This document shows, piece after piece, positions 43,516-52,954 of a stretch of 64,000 nucleotides of DNA (positions are counted from its first letter, which is position 1; every line of letters starts with the position of its first letter). The notes under the pieces were generated by a model. The model was given only the letters and a program-made list of their open reading frames with translations, did not search any database and was not told the origin of the DNA. The stretch spans positions 186,001-250,000 of the forward strand of contig NZ_JACLQU010000001.1 in assembly GCF_016648855.1 (NCBI RefSeq). The letters are read 5' to 3'. The stretch comes from Streptococcus parasanguinis (GTDB lineage Bacteria > Bacillota > Bacilli > Lactobacillales > Streptococcaceae). Both the position numbers and the translations under genes were made by a program.

Positions 43516-44579
43516 GCTTTTCTCCCATCTTTCACAATAGTCACGGAAACTCCTGCATTTTCTAACTCAGCTTTGGCCGTTTCCAGATTTTGATTTTCAC
43601 CTGATAAGATGACCACCAATTCTCCAACAGGCGTGTGATCAAGGATCTCGATGTTCCCAAATAAAATGTTGGCAGATACTTGGTACTGCTTGTATATATC
43701 ATTGATGATGGCTGTATCTGTCACAGAACCTGCATACTTGAGATGCGCCAAAATCGAATCATCAGGCAAGTTCTTAACAATCGCTTGTTGATTGATTTTC
43801 ACCATGGCTTCATCAATTCCTGTTGCAACGGTAATGAAGTCTTGCGTCAAAGCATTTTTCGGATTCGAGAAGATATCTAAAACAGACCCTTCTTCAATCA
43901 GTTCGCCATTTTGCATGACAGCTACCCGGTTAGCAATATCTTTAACAATTTGCATCTCATGGGTGATCAAGACAATGGTTAAACCAAGTTTTTTGTTTAA
44001 CTCTTGCAACAAAGCTAGAATTTGTTTGGTCGTCTTTGGATCCAAGGCTGAAGTTGACTCATCTGAGATCAAAATTTTTGGATCGTTGGCAAGGGCACGC
44101 GCAATCGCTACCCGCTGCTTTTGACCACCAGACAATTGTGCTGGGTAATTCTCTGCACGGTCAGCTAGACCAACCAATTCCAACAATTTCGCCACTTTCT
44201 CATTCTTTTGTTCTTTGTTTAATTTAGAATGTTTAAGAGCAAATGCTACATTTTCTGCGACAGTCATTTGAGCCATCAAGTTGAAGTGTTGGAAAATCAT
44301 TCCGATATCCCGACGTTTCTCCCGAAGGGCAGCCGGTTTCAAGGTCACCTGATCTTGATAAATCACATCTCCGTCCACAGTGATGGTTCCGGCGCTGGGC
44401 ACTTGCAAGAGATTGATCACCCGAACCAAGGTCGATTTCCCCGCTCCGGAATACCCTACAATCCCATAGATATCGCCTTCATTAATATGAATGGTCACAT
44501 CTTTGACGGCTTGGATCTGACGTTTCTTTTGCTGGAAGGTCACATCAATGTGGTCCAGCTGAATCATTGCTTTACTCAT
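43512..44579 (-). CDS. metN: Methionine ABC transporter ATP-binding protein MetN
   Basis: 355 aa. Walker [11 protein letters not shown] (about 41-50), signature [15 protein letters not shown], Walker [13 protein letters not shown], and a C-terminal NIL regulatory domain (about 270-350) that senses cytoplasmic methionine in relatives. The start overlaps the M20 peptidase by 8 bp. Operon with metQ and metI. Confidence 0.95.
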   Translation of the reverse strand: MSKAMIQLDHIDVTFQQKKRQIQAVKDVTIHINEGDIYGIVGYSGAGKSTLVRVINLLQVPSAGTITVDGDVIYQDQVTLKPAALREKRRDIGMIFQHFNLMAQMTVAENVAFALKHSKLNKEQKNEKVAKLLELVGLADRAENYPAQLSGGQKQRVAIARALANDPKILISDESTSALDPKTTKQILALLQELNKKLGLTIVLITHEMQIVKDIANRVAVMQNGELIEEGSVLDIFSNPKNALTQDFITVATGIDEAMVKINQQAIVKNLPDDSILAHLKYAGSVTDTAIINDIYKQYQVSANILFGNIEILDHTPVGELVVILSGENQNLETAKAELENAGVSVTIVKDGRKA

Positions 44580-45945
44580 AACTTGCTATTAACTCCTTTA
44601 TCAATTCAATATGGGTGTAATAATCGGCGATTTTTACATTTTCGTCGCCCCCATGATCACGGCTATTAGCATTGCCGATTCCAAAGGCTGCCATCGGTAC
44701 CTGCAAAGCCTCAAATACCGTATGCATGGGCCCTGTCCCCGCTGTTGTTGGAAGAACAGAGACTCCTTCTCTATAGAAATCTTTGGCCAGCCGAATGACA
44801 TTTAAAATCGATGGGGCACTCATATCACTTCGGTAACTCATTTCACCGAGAGTGTAGACCAATTCGACCTGATCATAGCCATTTTTCTTCAATTGCTGAT
44901 TGATCTTTTCTAAGACATCCTTGGGATCCAGTCCAGGAACCAAACGCACCTCCATCTTAGCACGCGCCTCTGCTGGAAGAATCGTTTTAACACCTTGGCC
45001 TTGGTAACCAGAGCCAAAACCTTCAATATTCAGGGCTGGTTCAAAATAGAAACGGCGCAGGAATTCTTTTCGGTCTTCCTTCAAGATTGGGAGGGTTAGA
45101 CCATAGGTTTCCGCAACATCTTCTGGTCCTTTGTTGGCATATTGCTCGATCAAAGCTAGCTCGCGTTCATTGGGTTCTTGGATCTGATCGTAAATCCCAT
45201 CCACCAAGATTCGGCCTTCTTTGTCACGAAGACTGGCGATGGCATTTAACAAATACCAAGAAGCAGAGTCCACCACACCACCATAGCTGGAATGAATATC
45301 CACTTCTGCACTCTTCACCACCATATCAAAGGTGACGATCCCCTTGCTACCACCAGAAATTTCCAACTGACCCTGATTATTTCGGGTACCTTGTTCCCAG
45401 ACTAAGAGGTCTGCCCCACGCAAGTGTTTCTTGTGTTTGGCCAAGTATTTATCCAAGTCCGTCGATGCAGACTCCTCTGCCCCTTCGATGATAAAGGTGA
45501 TATTGACTGGCAAATCGCCACTTTCACGAATGTATTTTCGAAGAGCTGTGAGACGAGCTGTGATATGCCCCTTGTCATCATCAACCCCTCGACCGTACAT
45601 GGTCCCATAATGAACTGATAAGGTAAAAGGGTCTCCCGTCCAAGGTTGGTCTCCATCAGCTGGTACCGTATCATAGTGGTTATAAAAAATGATGGTTTTA
45701 GCTTCAGGATTTGGCGAGAAAAATTTGGCAATCACAAAAGGGGCTGTGTAGCTATCATCAACTTCGACTTTGGCTCCTGCAGCTGTAAAAATTTCCCCCA
45801 AATAGTTGGCTACTTCCTTGAGACCAACTTGTTGGGCAAAGATGGATTTTTTTGAAATCAAGGTTCGCAACACTTCAAAATAATGTTGTGCGACCTCATC
45901 ATTTTCAAATTTACGGATTTGTTCCGCTTCTGTTGCAAAAGGCAT
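44572..45945 (-). CDS. M20-family metallopeptidase (dipeptidase/carboxypeptidase type)
   Basis: 457 aa. Zinc ligands visible in [35 protein letters not shown] and the C-terminal [17 protein letters not shown]. Belongs to the carnosinase/CNDP-like M20 group. Placed between metQ and metN as in pneumococcus, so it probably frees methionine or cysteine from imported peptides or N-acyl derivatives. AGGAGGAATGC precedes the ATG. Confidence 0.9.
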   Translation of the reverse strand: MPFATEAEQIRKFENDEVAQHYFEVLRTLISKKSIFAQQVGLKEVANYLGEIFTAAGAKVEVDDSYTAPFVIAKFFSPNPEAKTIIFYNHYDTVPADGDQPWTGDPFTLSVHYGTMYGRGVDDDKGHITARLTALRKYIRESGDLPVNITFIIEGAEESASTDLDKYLAKHKKHLRGADLLVWEQGTRNNQGQLEISGGSKGIVTFDMVVKSAEVDIHSSYGGVVDSASWYLLNAIASLRDKEGRILVDGIYDQIQEPNERELALIEQYANKGPEDVAETYGLTLPILKEDRKEFLRRFYFEPALNIEGFGSGYQGQGVKTILPAEARAKMEVRLVPGLDPKDVLEKINQQLKKNGYDQVELVYTLGEMSYRSDMSAPSILNVIRLAKDFYREGVSVLPTTAGTGPMHTVFEALQVPMAAFGIGNANSRDHGGDENVKIADYYTHIELIKELIASYE

Positions 45946-45968
45946 GCATTCCTCCTAATACACGATAA

Positions 45969-45994
45969 GAGGTAGAGAATTGCTTCTCCACCTC
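45969..45994 (-). other. Intercistronic hairpin between metQ and M20 gene
   Basis: Minus strand GAGGTGGAGAA / TTCTCTACCTC, 11 pairs, loop GCAA, no T run. Likely protects the metQ part of the mRNA from 3' decay, making binding protein exceed the transporter. Confidence 0.5.
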
Positions 45995-46017
45995 CTTCAT
46001 ACACTTGAGATCAAATC

Positions 46018-46881
46018 TTAGAAGACTGGTTGGTCCATTCCTTCTGAAGATTCTTCGATCACTTTCTTCACATTGTCTTTGTGATAGGCTTTGATGATTT
46101 CTTTGATTGCTTTTGCTTTATCAGATTTTTCCCAATCTTTCTTAGCAGCGATCACGTTGTACCATTGTTTTGAGTTGTTGTCTTTCTTTTCAACATAGAT
46201 AGCTTTTTTGAAATCAACGCCTGCTTCACGAACGAAGGTATTGTTGATGACTGCAGCATCTACTGATGGAAGAGCAGATGGTGTTTGTGAAGCATCCAAT
46301 TCAGAAATCTTCAAATCTTTTGAATTTTCTTTGATGTTTGACACGTTTGCCAATTGTCCATCTTTGGTATCCAATTTAATCAAACCTGCTGATTGCAAGA
46401 CATACAAGGCACGGCTTTCATTTGTTGGGTCATTTGGTACAGCGATTGTTCCACCTTTAGGAATTTCTTTAATTGAAGTGTATTTGTTTTTACCGTTTTC
46501 TGTACCAGAGTAAAGACGGATTGGAGCGATGTACGTATCTGCTACTGCAACAAGGGCATTGTCGTTTTTAGAGTTCCAGTTATCAAGGAAGTTGTAGTGT
46601 TGGAAAGCATTGATATCCACGCTACCATCTTTTACAGCCACGTTTGGTTGTGAGTAGTCTGTAAATTGAGTGAATTCCAATTTGATTCCTGTTTTAGCGT
46701 CATCCAAGTTCTTTTGAACTTGATCCCAACGAGCTTTTTCAGTATCGCTCAAAGTCATGACACCTACTTTTACAGTTGTTTCACCATCTTTGCTAGATGA
46801 TTTTGAAGAACCACATGCTGCAAGAGCAAATGTTGCAATAGCTGCAAGAGCTGTTAAACCAAGAATTTTTTTCAATTTCAT
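46018..46881 (-). CDS. metQ: Methionine-binding lipoprotein MetQ
   Basis: 287 aa, NLPA family. Lipoprotein signal peptide with lipobox LAACGSS (Cys at about 23), then the two-lobe binding domain with ARWDQVQKNLDDA, FQHYNFLDNWN and PNDPTNESRALYVLQ. Delivers methionine to MetNI. AAAGGAGAC precedes the ATG; the preceding gene ends 24 bases upstream. Confidence 0.95.
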   Translation of the reverse strand: MKLKKILGLTALAAIATFALAACGSSKSSSKDGETTVKVGVMTLSDTEKARWDQVQKNLDDAKTGIKLEFTQFTDYSQPNVAVKDGSVDINAFQHYNFLDNWNSKNDNALVAVADTYIAPIRLYSGTENGKNKYTSIKEIPKGGTIAVPNDPTNESRALYVLQSAGLIKLDTKDGQLANVSNIKENSKDLKISELDASQTPSALPSVDAAVINNTFVREAGVDFKKAIYVEKKDNNSKQWYNVIAAKKDWEKSDKAKAIKEIIKAYHKDNVKKVIEESSEGMDQPVF

Positions 46882-46905
46882 TTTGAAGTCTCCTTTAATT
46901 ATATA

Positions 46906-47733
46906 TTATTCTTTAATATCTTTTGCTTCTGGTAGATAAACTCCACCAAAGTATTTTTTAGACAGTTTTTCAAGGGTTCCATTGTCATAGAGTTCCTTGA
47001 TACGTTTGTTGACAAATTTTTGAAGGTCTTTATCTTCTTTTGCAATAATTGGATACACATAAGGTTGTTGGTCGCTTGGAAGCTCGATAACCTTCAAGTT
47101 GTCATAGCCTTGATCACGAATGATAGTATCTACTGAGATCCGTTCGAAGATCTTGTAATCTGTACGACCATCCGCTAAATTAGCCATGATGGTTTGAATG
47201 GTTCCATCTGTGTATTGCAAGTCAGTTGGATTATCTGAATGTTTTTTATTGAAATCTTCTAATTGTTTAGCAGTAGATGTTCCTTGAACAACTTCTGTTT
47301 TCTTGCCACCAATGTCATCCAACGATTTAATAGAAGAATCTTTTGGTACGACCAACACTAATGGATTGCGAGCATATGGATTTGGATAGAGGTATTTTTC
47401 TTCCCGCTCTTTTGAGTAACTAATGTTGTTGGCACCGATTTGGAAACGGTCACTATCTAAGCCAGCAAAGACGGAAGACCACTCTGTTTTGTTAAAGTTT
47501 ACTTCATATTTGTCTGAGCCTTTGAAGATTTCACGCAAAACTTCGATTTCATAACCGGTTAGCTTGCCGTCTTTTTCTTCGTAAGAGAATGGTTTGGTTG
47601 TTCCAACAGTCCCAACTTCAATGGTTTTCTTACCACTGGCTGATTTACCAGATGAACATGCTACTAAAGCACTGGTTGCAAGGACTGCAACTAATCCTAA
47701 AGCAGAATACTTAATCACTTTTTTTAGATTCAT
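46906..47733 (-). CDS. Amino-acid ABC substrate-binding lipoprotein (cystine type)
   Basis: 275 aa, bacterial SBP family 3. Lipobox LVACSSG (Cys26), then [25 protein letters not shown] and the C-terminal [11 protein letters not shown], resembling TcyA/TcyJ-type cystine-binding proteins. No cognate permease is adjacent; it heads the metQ operon as in pneumococcus. Transcription probably needs a LysR-type activator: a GTGATA-N9-TATCAC palindrome is centred about 65 bases before the predicted start. Confidence 0.87.
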   Translation of the reverse strand: MNLKKVIKYSALGLVAVLATSALVACSSGKSASGKKTIEVGTVGTTKPFSYEEKDGKLTGYEIEVLREIFKGSDKYEVNFNKTEWSSVFAGLDSDRFQIGANNISYSKEREEKYLYPNPYARNPLVLVVPKDSSIKSLDDIGGKKTEVVQGTSTAKQLEDFNKKHSDNPTDLQYTDGTIQTIMANLADGRTDYKIFERISVDTIIRDQGYDNLKVIELPSDQQPYVYPIIAKEDKDLQKFVNKRIKELYDNGTLEKLSKKYFGGVYLPEAKDIKE

Positions 47734-47788
47734 AGGATCTCCTTATTCGTTTCAGGCACATAAAACGCCATTTTAAAAGTATTTTTTA

Positions 47789-47797
47789 ATTTTATCA
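47789..47797 (-). promoter_or_regulatory. Extended -10 promoter of the metQ operon
   Basis: Minus-strand TGATAAAAT with predicted start near 47782; the -35 region is poor, fitting an activator-dependent promoter. Confidence 0.5.
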
Positions 47798-47836
47798 AAA
47801 AAGCATTTACTTGCCTAATATATATTTTTTATGGAG

Positions 47837-47857
47837 GTGATAGTTTTTCTTTATCAC
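47837..47857. promoter_or_regulatory. Palindrome, possible LysR-type activator site (CmbR/MtaR class)
   Basis: GTGATA-N9-TATCAC. It overlaps the stop codon of the upstream M20 gene and is centred near -65 of the downstream promoter, where LysR-family activators bind. Confidence 0.45.
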
Positions 47858-48999
47858 ACTTCTTTGGCCTTAAAATATCGCAATAAAGCTTGCGCATTTT
47901 CAACATAATAGGGAACCGATACCTCAAAGGCTGCATCATCGATGGTCATGTGATCATGATGGAGGTCTGGCGCATCCGGCTCTCCATTCGAACCGATAAA
48001 GGCAAAGACTCCAGGAATTCGCTCTTGGTAAAAGGCGAAGTCTTCTCCAGCAGTAGAAGGATTTGCTGGAATCACTTCAGCCAAACCTTGTGAAGCTTCC
48101 CAAACCACCTGCGTCAATTCCTCATCATTAAAGGTAACGGGCGGGGTCACACCCCACTCAAAAGCCACATCTACTTCCAGACTTTCTGCAATGTGTCGAA
48201 TGATAGAAATAAAATGTGCCTTCAAGTCTCTTTGCACACTCGGATTAAAGGAACGAATGGTTCCTTCAAAATAGCCTGATTTTGGAAGCACATTCCAGGT
48301 TGAGCCCACATCCAGGTGCGTAATGGACAAAACAGCTGTTTCAAAGGGAGAAACGGTCCGTGAAATTAATAATTGTACATTCTGAACCATGGTTGTGACG
48401 GCCGTTACAGTGTCAACTCCTAAATCTGGTCTCGCAGCATGACTACTAACCCCTGTCACAGTAACCTTGAATTTCTCAACCCCTGCCATCATGGCTCCAG
48501 CATTCAAGGCAAGTTGCCCTGCTTTTAGCTGGGGAATATTGTGAAAACCAATAATTCCTTGAACATCCTCCAACAGTCCTGTTGCTAAAACATCAGAAGC
48601 ACCTTCTGAGATTTCTTCTGCTGGTTGAAAGATCAAGCGTACGGTCCCTTCAAGCTGGTCTTCTTTTTCCTTGAGAAGAGCTGCTGCTCCCAGAAGACTG
48701 GTTTGATGAAAATCATGGCCACAGGCATGCATGACGCCTGGATTCTGACTTTGGTAGGGCAGATTCGTTTGTTCCAAAATCGGAAGGGCATCGATATCTG
48801 CTCGAAGTGCCACCACCGGTTGGCCGGACCCAATTTCTGCAATCAGACCAGTTTTTAATCTACTCTCTAAAATACGAATCCCCAACTCTTCAAGACGCTC
48901 TTTTAGAAAGGCGGTTGTCTGGTATTCTTGACCAGACAATTCTGGGTGTTGGTGGATATAGTGGCGAATCTCTGCTAACTCTTCATAAGAAAAAGACAC
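47854..48999 (-). CDS. M20 amidohydrolase (N-acyl-amino acid hydrolase type)
   Basis: 381 aa. Metal-binding HACGHDFHQTSLLG (about 99-112), RADIDALPI, FQPAEEISEGA and PSTAGEDFAFYQ are present, placing it with hippurate/N-acetyl-amino acid hydrolases (AmhX/HipO/NAAA-type). Start is GTG at 48999 with AAAGGAG upstream. A Met-box lies 82 bases upstream, so it is likely part of the methionine/cysteine regulon and may release sulfur amino acids from N-acyl precursors. Confidence 0.9.
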   Translation of the reverse strand: MSFSYEELAEIRHYIHQHPELSGQEYQTTAFLKERLEELGIRILESRLKTGLIAEIGSGQPVVALRADIDALPILEQTNLPYQSQNPGVMHACGHDFHQTSLLGAAALLKEKEDQLEGTVRLIFQPAEEISEGASDVLATGLLEDVQGIIGFHNIPQLKAGQLALNAGAMMAGVEKFKVTVTGVSSHAARPDLGVDTVTAVTTMVQNVQLLISRTVSPFETAVLSITHLDVGSTWNVLPKSGYFEGTIRSFNPSVQRDLKAHFISIIRHIAESLEVDVAFEWGVTPPVTFNDEELTQVVWEASQGLAEVIPANPSTAGEDFAFYQERIPGVFAFIGSNGEPDAPDLHHDHMTIDDAAFEVSVPYYVENAQALLRYFKAKEV

Positions 49000-49029
49000 A
49001 AGCCTTCATCTCCTTTCGAACTTAAAATT

Positions 49030-49038
49030 ATTTTATCA
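49030..49038 (-). promoter_or_regulatory. Extended -10 promoter of the M20 amidohydrolase gene
   Basis: Minus-strand TGATAAAAT, start near 49023. Same box and same distance from its palindrome as the metQ-operon promoter. Confidence 0.5.
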
Positions 49039-49080
49039 CTAATAGGTGTTTCCGTCTAATTCCTGTTTCTTGGATTTTGA

Positions 49081-49097
49081 TATAGTTTAAAGCTATA
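49081..49097. promoter_or_regulatory. Met-box (MtaR/MetR-type site)
   Basis: TATAGTTTAAAGCTATA matches the streptococcal Met-box consensus TATAGTTtnaAACTATA with one mismatch. Centre is about 66 bases upstream of the predicted transcription start. Confidence 0.7.
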
Positions 49098-49100
49098 GAC

Positions 49101-49131
49101 AAAAACACTCCTAGATTCATGTCCTAGGAGT
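49101..49131 (-). terminator. Terminator after the lipoprotein gene
   Basis: ACTCCTAG / CTAGGAGT stem, 9-base loop, followed on the minus strand by GTTTTTG. Confidence 0.75.
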
Positions 49132-49144
49132 GCCAACTTCAGCA

Positions 49145-50233
49145 TTAAGAAAGATTTCCCTCGAATTTTTCCATAAAGCTATCACTATTGTAGGCTTTTT
49201 CTACTTCCCATTTGCCATCTTTCTTAACAAAGGTCAACTGGTAGTCGTATCGATCCGGCGTCGTCAAGGGGCGATCTGCAAGAGAAGCCATCATTTCCTC
49301 TCTATAGGCTTTGTTTTGAGCCTGGTTCGCTTCGATGATCCCTGGATAGTCTTTTCGATGTTCCTGATAGAAGGTCTGCATGTGGTTTAAGATCGTCTTT
49401 TCCATGCTGACCGTCTCAGGATTTAGACTAATGACCACCTTGTCCGGGAGATATTGTTTAACCTTATAGGTTAATTTCGCACGCTTAGCATTTTCTTTTT
49501 CATAAGCATCGATAAACTGGGTCACTTCTTCTTCAGGGAATTGGTAATCATGCAATTGACGAGTAAAATCAGCCGCAAATTTCGCACGGAAATCACTGCG
49601 TTCCTTTTTCAAATCAGTTCCCAAAACAAAAGCGTCATCCTTTTTGACCTTTCGTTGGCCACTGAAGTAAACTTGATTGATGTATTCATCTGCTAGAATA
49701 GTGGAAGCTTCCACCTTGTCCTCATACTGAGAAGAATCCACCGCAAATTTTAAAGGCTTGGATTTTTTATCAGAGCTATAGGTTTTTCGTTCATACTGCA
49801 CTTCATATTTTTTACCTTTTTCGACTGGAAAAACGATATAGCCGGTTAATTTTTTATCCTGGGCCAACTGATCACTCTTGAGCAGTTGGAAGGCTTCACT
49901 GTGGTCATAAATTCCTGACTGCAATTTGACCTTGTTATTATTCGCATCGTAAATGGTGATATCTGAATCTGACACGTTGATAGATTCTTTGGCAACATTT
50001 TTAAATTCCAATTGAAGGGCTAAATAGCTTCCGTCTTCTGAGTCATTGAGGACAGGTGGTTTGATGTATTGCCCTCCTTTTAAACTCACCTCGACTTGAC
50101 CGTCAGATGCAGAGCTTTTCGCTGCTTTTTCTGTCTTTGCTTGCAGCGAATTTGTCTTTTGAGCACTGATTCCACAAGCCGCTAAACTCAAGGTCGCTAC
50201 AGCAAATAGGGTCCATTTAAAAATCTTTTTCAT
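49145..50233 (-). CDS. Cell-surface lipoprotein, DUF4352/DUF5105-like
   Basis: 362 aa. Signal peptide with lipobox LAACG (Cys at about 20). Then an Ig-like region (about 50-180) with YLALQLEFKNVAKESINVSDSDITIYD, typical of DUF4352-type telokin folds, and a C-terminal helical/NTF2-like half (about 190-362) resembling DUF5105. Function unknown. ATG at 50233 has AAGGAG six bases upstream; the overlapping ATG two codons earlier is too close. Own promoter (TGTTAAAAT near 50265) and terminator. Confidence 0.78.
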   Translation of the reverse strand: MKKIFKWTLFAVATLSLAACGISAQKTNSLQAKTEKAAKSSASDGQVEVSLKGGQYIKPPVLNDSEDGSYLALQLEFKNVAKESINVSDSDITIYDANNNKVKLQSGIYDHSEAFQLLKSDQLAQDKKLTGYIVFPVEKGKKYEVQYERKTYSSDKKSKPLKFAVDSSQYEDKVEASTILADEYINQVYFSGQRKVKKDDAFVLGTDLKKERSDFRAKFAADFTRQLHDYQFPEEEVTQFIDAYEKENAKRAKLTYKVKQYLPDKVVISLNPETVSMEKTILNHMQTFYQEHRKDYPGIIEANQAQNKAYREEMMASLADRPLTTPDRYDYQLTFVKKDGKWEVEKAYNSDSFMEKFEGNLS

Positions 50234-50330
50234 CCTCATCTCCTTAAAAAAGTTTTGTTCTATTTTAACATCTTTTTCTAGCGATGTATACGCTATATAG
50301 TGATAACTCTCCCTCAGAGGGCGAGGATTA

Positions 50331-50360
50331 CAAAAAGGCCAAGACCTTCGTCTCAACCTT
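50331..50360 (-). terminator. Terminator after the EamA gene
   Basis: Eleven-pair stem with G-U pairs (AAGGTTGAGAC / GTCTTGGCCTT on the minus strand), GAAG loop, then TTTTTG. Confidence 0.8.
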
Positions 50361-50387
50361 TTAACTAAAATATGATTGGTTTTGGTT

Positions 50388-51299
50388 TTACAAGATTCCT
50401 TTTTCTTTTTGAATCATGAAATCCTTGAGGGAAATCAAGAGAACTGCAAGGAGGATCATGGCCATCCCAATCACATCAACCATAAAAAAATGCTCCTTCA
50501 TAATGACAAAGGCAAAGAAAACTGCCGAAACAGGCTCAAAGGACGCCAGCAAGCTTCCTTTAACGGCTCCTACCAAAGAGGTTCCTTTCAGAAAGGCTGT
50601 ATAGGCAAAAATCGTCCCAATCACCACCAAGCCAAAAAGGGCCATCCAGGTATCGAGTCTGTAGTTTCCAGAAGAAGAGAGAAGACCACTAAAAGGGAGC
50701 ATTAGGATTCCTGGAATAGTCATCCCAACTCCAATCACCAGCATGCTTCCCCATTTTTGAATTAAGTTCAGAGGTAGAATGATGTAAAGGGCATAGGCAA
50801 ATGCTGACACCACTCCCCAAGCCAAACCTTTGGGATTGATGGCCAATTGATTGAGTTGACCATGGGTTGCTATTAAGAATGTGCCTCCAATCGCTAGAAG
50901 CATCGAAAACACTTCTGCTAGTGTAGGGGCCACCTTATCAATGATACAGGTATAGGCTAAAATTCCCACTGGACAGAGATACTGTAACACCGTAGCAGTC
51001 CCAGCATTGGTTTCAGCAATCGCCTCTAAATAGGTCAACTGAGTCAATAACAATCCTAAAAAGGCAAAAATAAGAAGGGGAAGGTAGGAAGATTTATCTT
51101 TGGCAAAGGCCAAAAACTTCTCCTTATCTGCAACGTAGGAAAGAAGAATAAGGACAATTCCAGAAAAAAGCAAACGGAGATTTGTTAACTCAATAGCCGA
51201 AAATCCATGAACCATTAAATATTGCCCGCTAACTCCGGATAGTCCCCAAGCGATCCCGGCGATCAAGGTCATGAGTGTTCCTTTCATCGTCTTTGACAT
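50388..51299 (-). CDS. EamA/DMT-superfamily transporter
   Basis: 303 aa with ten predicted helices in two EamA repeats (about 8-135 and 150-290); starts LMTLIAGIAWGLSGVSGQYL. Most relatives export amino acids or metabolites; substrate unknown. GGAGGGG precedes the ATG, and an extended -10 TGATACAAT lies near 51330, next to the bdhA terminator. Confidence 0.87.
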   Translation of the reverse strand: MSKTMKGTLMTLIAGIAWGLSGVSGQYLMVHGFSAIELTNLRLLFSGIVLILLSYVADKEKFLAFAKDKSSYLPLLIFAFLGLLLTQLTYLEAIAETNAGTATVLQYLCPVGILAYTCIIDKVAPTLAEVFSMLLAIGGTFLIATHGQLNQLAINPKGLAWGVVSAFAYALYIILPLNLIQKWGSMLVIGVGMTIPGILMLPFSGLLSSSGNYRLDTWMALFGLVVIGTIFAYTAFLKGTSLVGAVKGSLLASFEPVSAVFFAFVIMKEHFFMVDVIGMAMILLAVLLISLKDFMIQKEKGIL

Positions 51300-51339
51300 A
51301 GTCCCCTCCTAAATCTGTTCCTTACTTTTATTGTATCAT

Positions 51340-51366
51340 AAAAGGCCGAAACGAAACGTTTCAGCC
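51340..51366 (-). terminator. Terminator after bdhA
   Basis: GGCTGAAACG / CGTTTCGGCC stem with a 3-base loop followed by TTTT on the minus strand. Confidence 0.8.
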
Positions 51367-51393
51367 TCATATATTTCATATAAATTTATTCGC

Positions 51394-52437
51394 TTATTCA
51401 GGTTGAACCAAAATCTTGATTTGAGATTTATCTTGTGTTAATTCAATAAATCCTTCTTCAACGATATTTTCCAATTTAATTTTCTTGGTAACCAATTTTT
51501 CAGCAGAGAAGTAGCCTTGTTCCATCAATTCCAATACTTTAGGGAAAATATGACGGTAGGCAATAATTCCTTTGAGAGATTTTTCTTGGATAGCGAATTC
51601 ATTTGGATTGATGCTAGCTTCACGTTCCCAGATAGATACGACCATACATTCCCCAGCTTTATGAACAGCTGCAAGGGCTTGACCTAAAACAACTGGAACT
51701 CCAGTCACTTCATAAGAAACATCTGCTCCACCACCTGTCAAGCGATGGATGGCTTCGACGATTGTTTCTCCTTCTTCTGGGCGAACAACGATTGCTCCCA
51801 ATTCTTCCGCTTTCGCTTGGCGTTCAGGAGATAATTCAACCGCATAGATTTTTGATGCTCCTGCTGCACGAAGGGCTTCAACAATCAAAAGACCGATTGG
51901 ACCCAAGCCAAAGATAACGGCTGTATCCCCAGTTTTCAATGCAGATTGACGAACGGCATAAACAGCCACAGCTGCAGGTTCTGTAAGCGCAGCTTGTTCA
52001 TAGCTCAAGCCATCTGGAATCACATGGACAATGTCACCGTCAAGGACACAATATTTGGCAAAACCACCATCTGCAGCAAGGCCGACAAAGTTCAAGTTTG
52101 GATCAAGGTTATAGTCACCGATTAGGTTATGTTTTGCCAAAATTGGTTCAATCGTCACGCGATCCCCAACTTTGACACGAGTCACATCACTTCCGACTTC
52201 TACAATTTCACCAGAGAATTCATGTCCCAAAGTAACCGGTGCTTTTTGACCAGAATACACATGTTCTTCAGTTGGGATGAAGATCGGTCCATCCAAATAT
52301 TCATGCAAGTCCGTACCACAGATCCCTGTGAACTTAACTGCCACTTTTACTTGATGTGGTTGTACTTCAGGTACTTCCACTTCTTCGATACGAACGTCTT
52401 TTGCTGCATGCCAGCGAGCTGCTTTCATAGTAGCCAT
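51394..52437 (-). CDS. bdhA: Zinc-dependent 2,3-butanediol dehydrogenase
   Basis: 347 aa MDR alcohol dehydrogenase. Catalytic zinc ligands in ICGTDLHEYLDGP (Cys about 40) and LGHEFSGEIVEVG (His-Glu), NAD-binding VIFGLGPIGLLIVEAL. The ADGGFAKYCV and HVYSGQKAPVTLGHEFSG blocks match acetoin/2,3-butanediol dehydrogenases. Interconverts acetoin and butanediol, balancing NADH. The promoter (TTGACA-17-TACAAT) is covered by a cre site, so glucose should repress it through CcpA. Confidence 0.9.
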   Translation of the reverse strand: MATMKAARWHAAKDVRIEEVEVPEVQPHQVKVAVKFTGICGTDLHEYLDGPIFIPTEEHVYSGQKAPVTLGHEFSGEIVEVGSDVTRVKVGDRVTIEPILAKHNLIGDYNLDPNLNFVGLAADGGFAKYCVLDGDIVHVIPDGLSYEQAALTEPAAVAVYAVRQSALKTGDTAVIFGLGPIGLLIVEALRAAGASKIYAVELSPERQAKAEELGAIVVRPEEGETIVEAIHRLTGGGADVSYEVTGVPVVLGQALAAVHKAGECMVVSIWEREASINPNEFAIQEKSLKGIIAYRHIFPKVLELMEQGYFSAEKLVTKKIKLENIVEEGFIELTQDKSQIKILVQPE

Positions 52438-52496
52438 ATGATGATCTCCTTGTTTTCACCTTTTTTGTTTTCTTTTCAGGAAACTTTATATTTAAA

Positions 52497-52525
52497 ATTG
52501 TAAACGTTTTCCTTTTGTTTGTCAA
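52497..52525 (-). promoter_or_regulatory. bdhA promoter
   Basis: Consensus TTGACA (52520-52525), exact 17-base spacer, TACAAT (52497-52502), on the minus strand. Confidence 0.75.
52499..52512. promoter_or_regulatory. cre site in the bdhA promoter
   Basis: TGTAAACGTTTTCC, one mismatch from the CcpA consensus, lying across the spacer and -10 box. Confidence 0.7.
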
Positions 52526-52570
52526 GGAAAAACTGAAGATGAAAAAGAGCAACCCTTTGACTGCTCCTTC

Positions 52571-52954
52571 TTATTTCTTTTTAATTCGTGAAGTCTCTAT
52601 TCTCCAGCCCACCATCCAACCAAGGACGAGGAGATAATTTTCAAGTGCACCGATCCCATTGACCGGCAGATGATTGTGAAAATAACTAAAGAGATGATTG
52701 GTACCAATCCCAAGCCCACCGATAATCAAGGCCAATAAAACCGTACGAAGATAAAACCAATCGTATTTGAGATTGACAGCAATCAGGATCACAAGAACTG
52801 CCACATTCCAAATCCCAATCTCTCGCTGCCAACCGACAGAAACACCATATCCCGAATGACTTCCCATATAGGATGGAAAGAAGAGCTGAAAAATAATGGC
52901 TCCAGACATGGCGATGATAAGTAAAATAAATAAGAATCTTAACAGCCGATTCAT
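52571..52954 (-). CDS. Four-helix membrane protein controlled by TetR regulator
   Basis: 127 aa, four hydrophobic segments (about 4-26, 48-62, 69-88, 100-118); starts MNRLLRFLFILLIIAMSGAI. I do not recognise the family. Its ATG overlaps the TetR stop by 4 bp, so it is the target gene of that regulator. A modest GAGCA/TGCTC hairpin with a T run (52541-52566) follows and may terminate. Confidence 0.7.
   Translation of the reverse strand: MNRLLRFLFILLIIAMSGAIIFQLFFPSYMGSHSGYGVSVGWQREIGIWNVAVLVILIAVNLKYDWFYLRTVLLALIIGGLGIGTNHLFSYFHNHLPVNGIGALENYLLVLGWMVGWRIETSRIKKK

Noticed and set aside
44229..44669. 146-codon plus-strand frame
   Set aside because: It is opposite the metN ATPase core, lacks a ribosome binding site and has no recognisable domain.
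47734..47853. Possible T-box or SAM riboswitch for the metQ operon
   Set aside because: The leader from the predicted start is about 50 bases with no specifier or terminator/antiterminator pair; activator sites explain regulation better.
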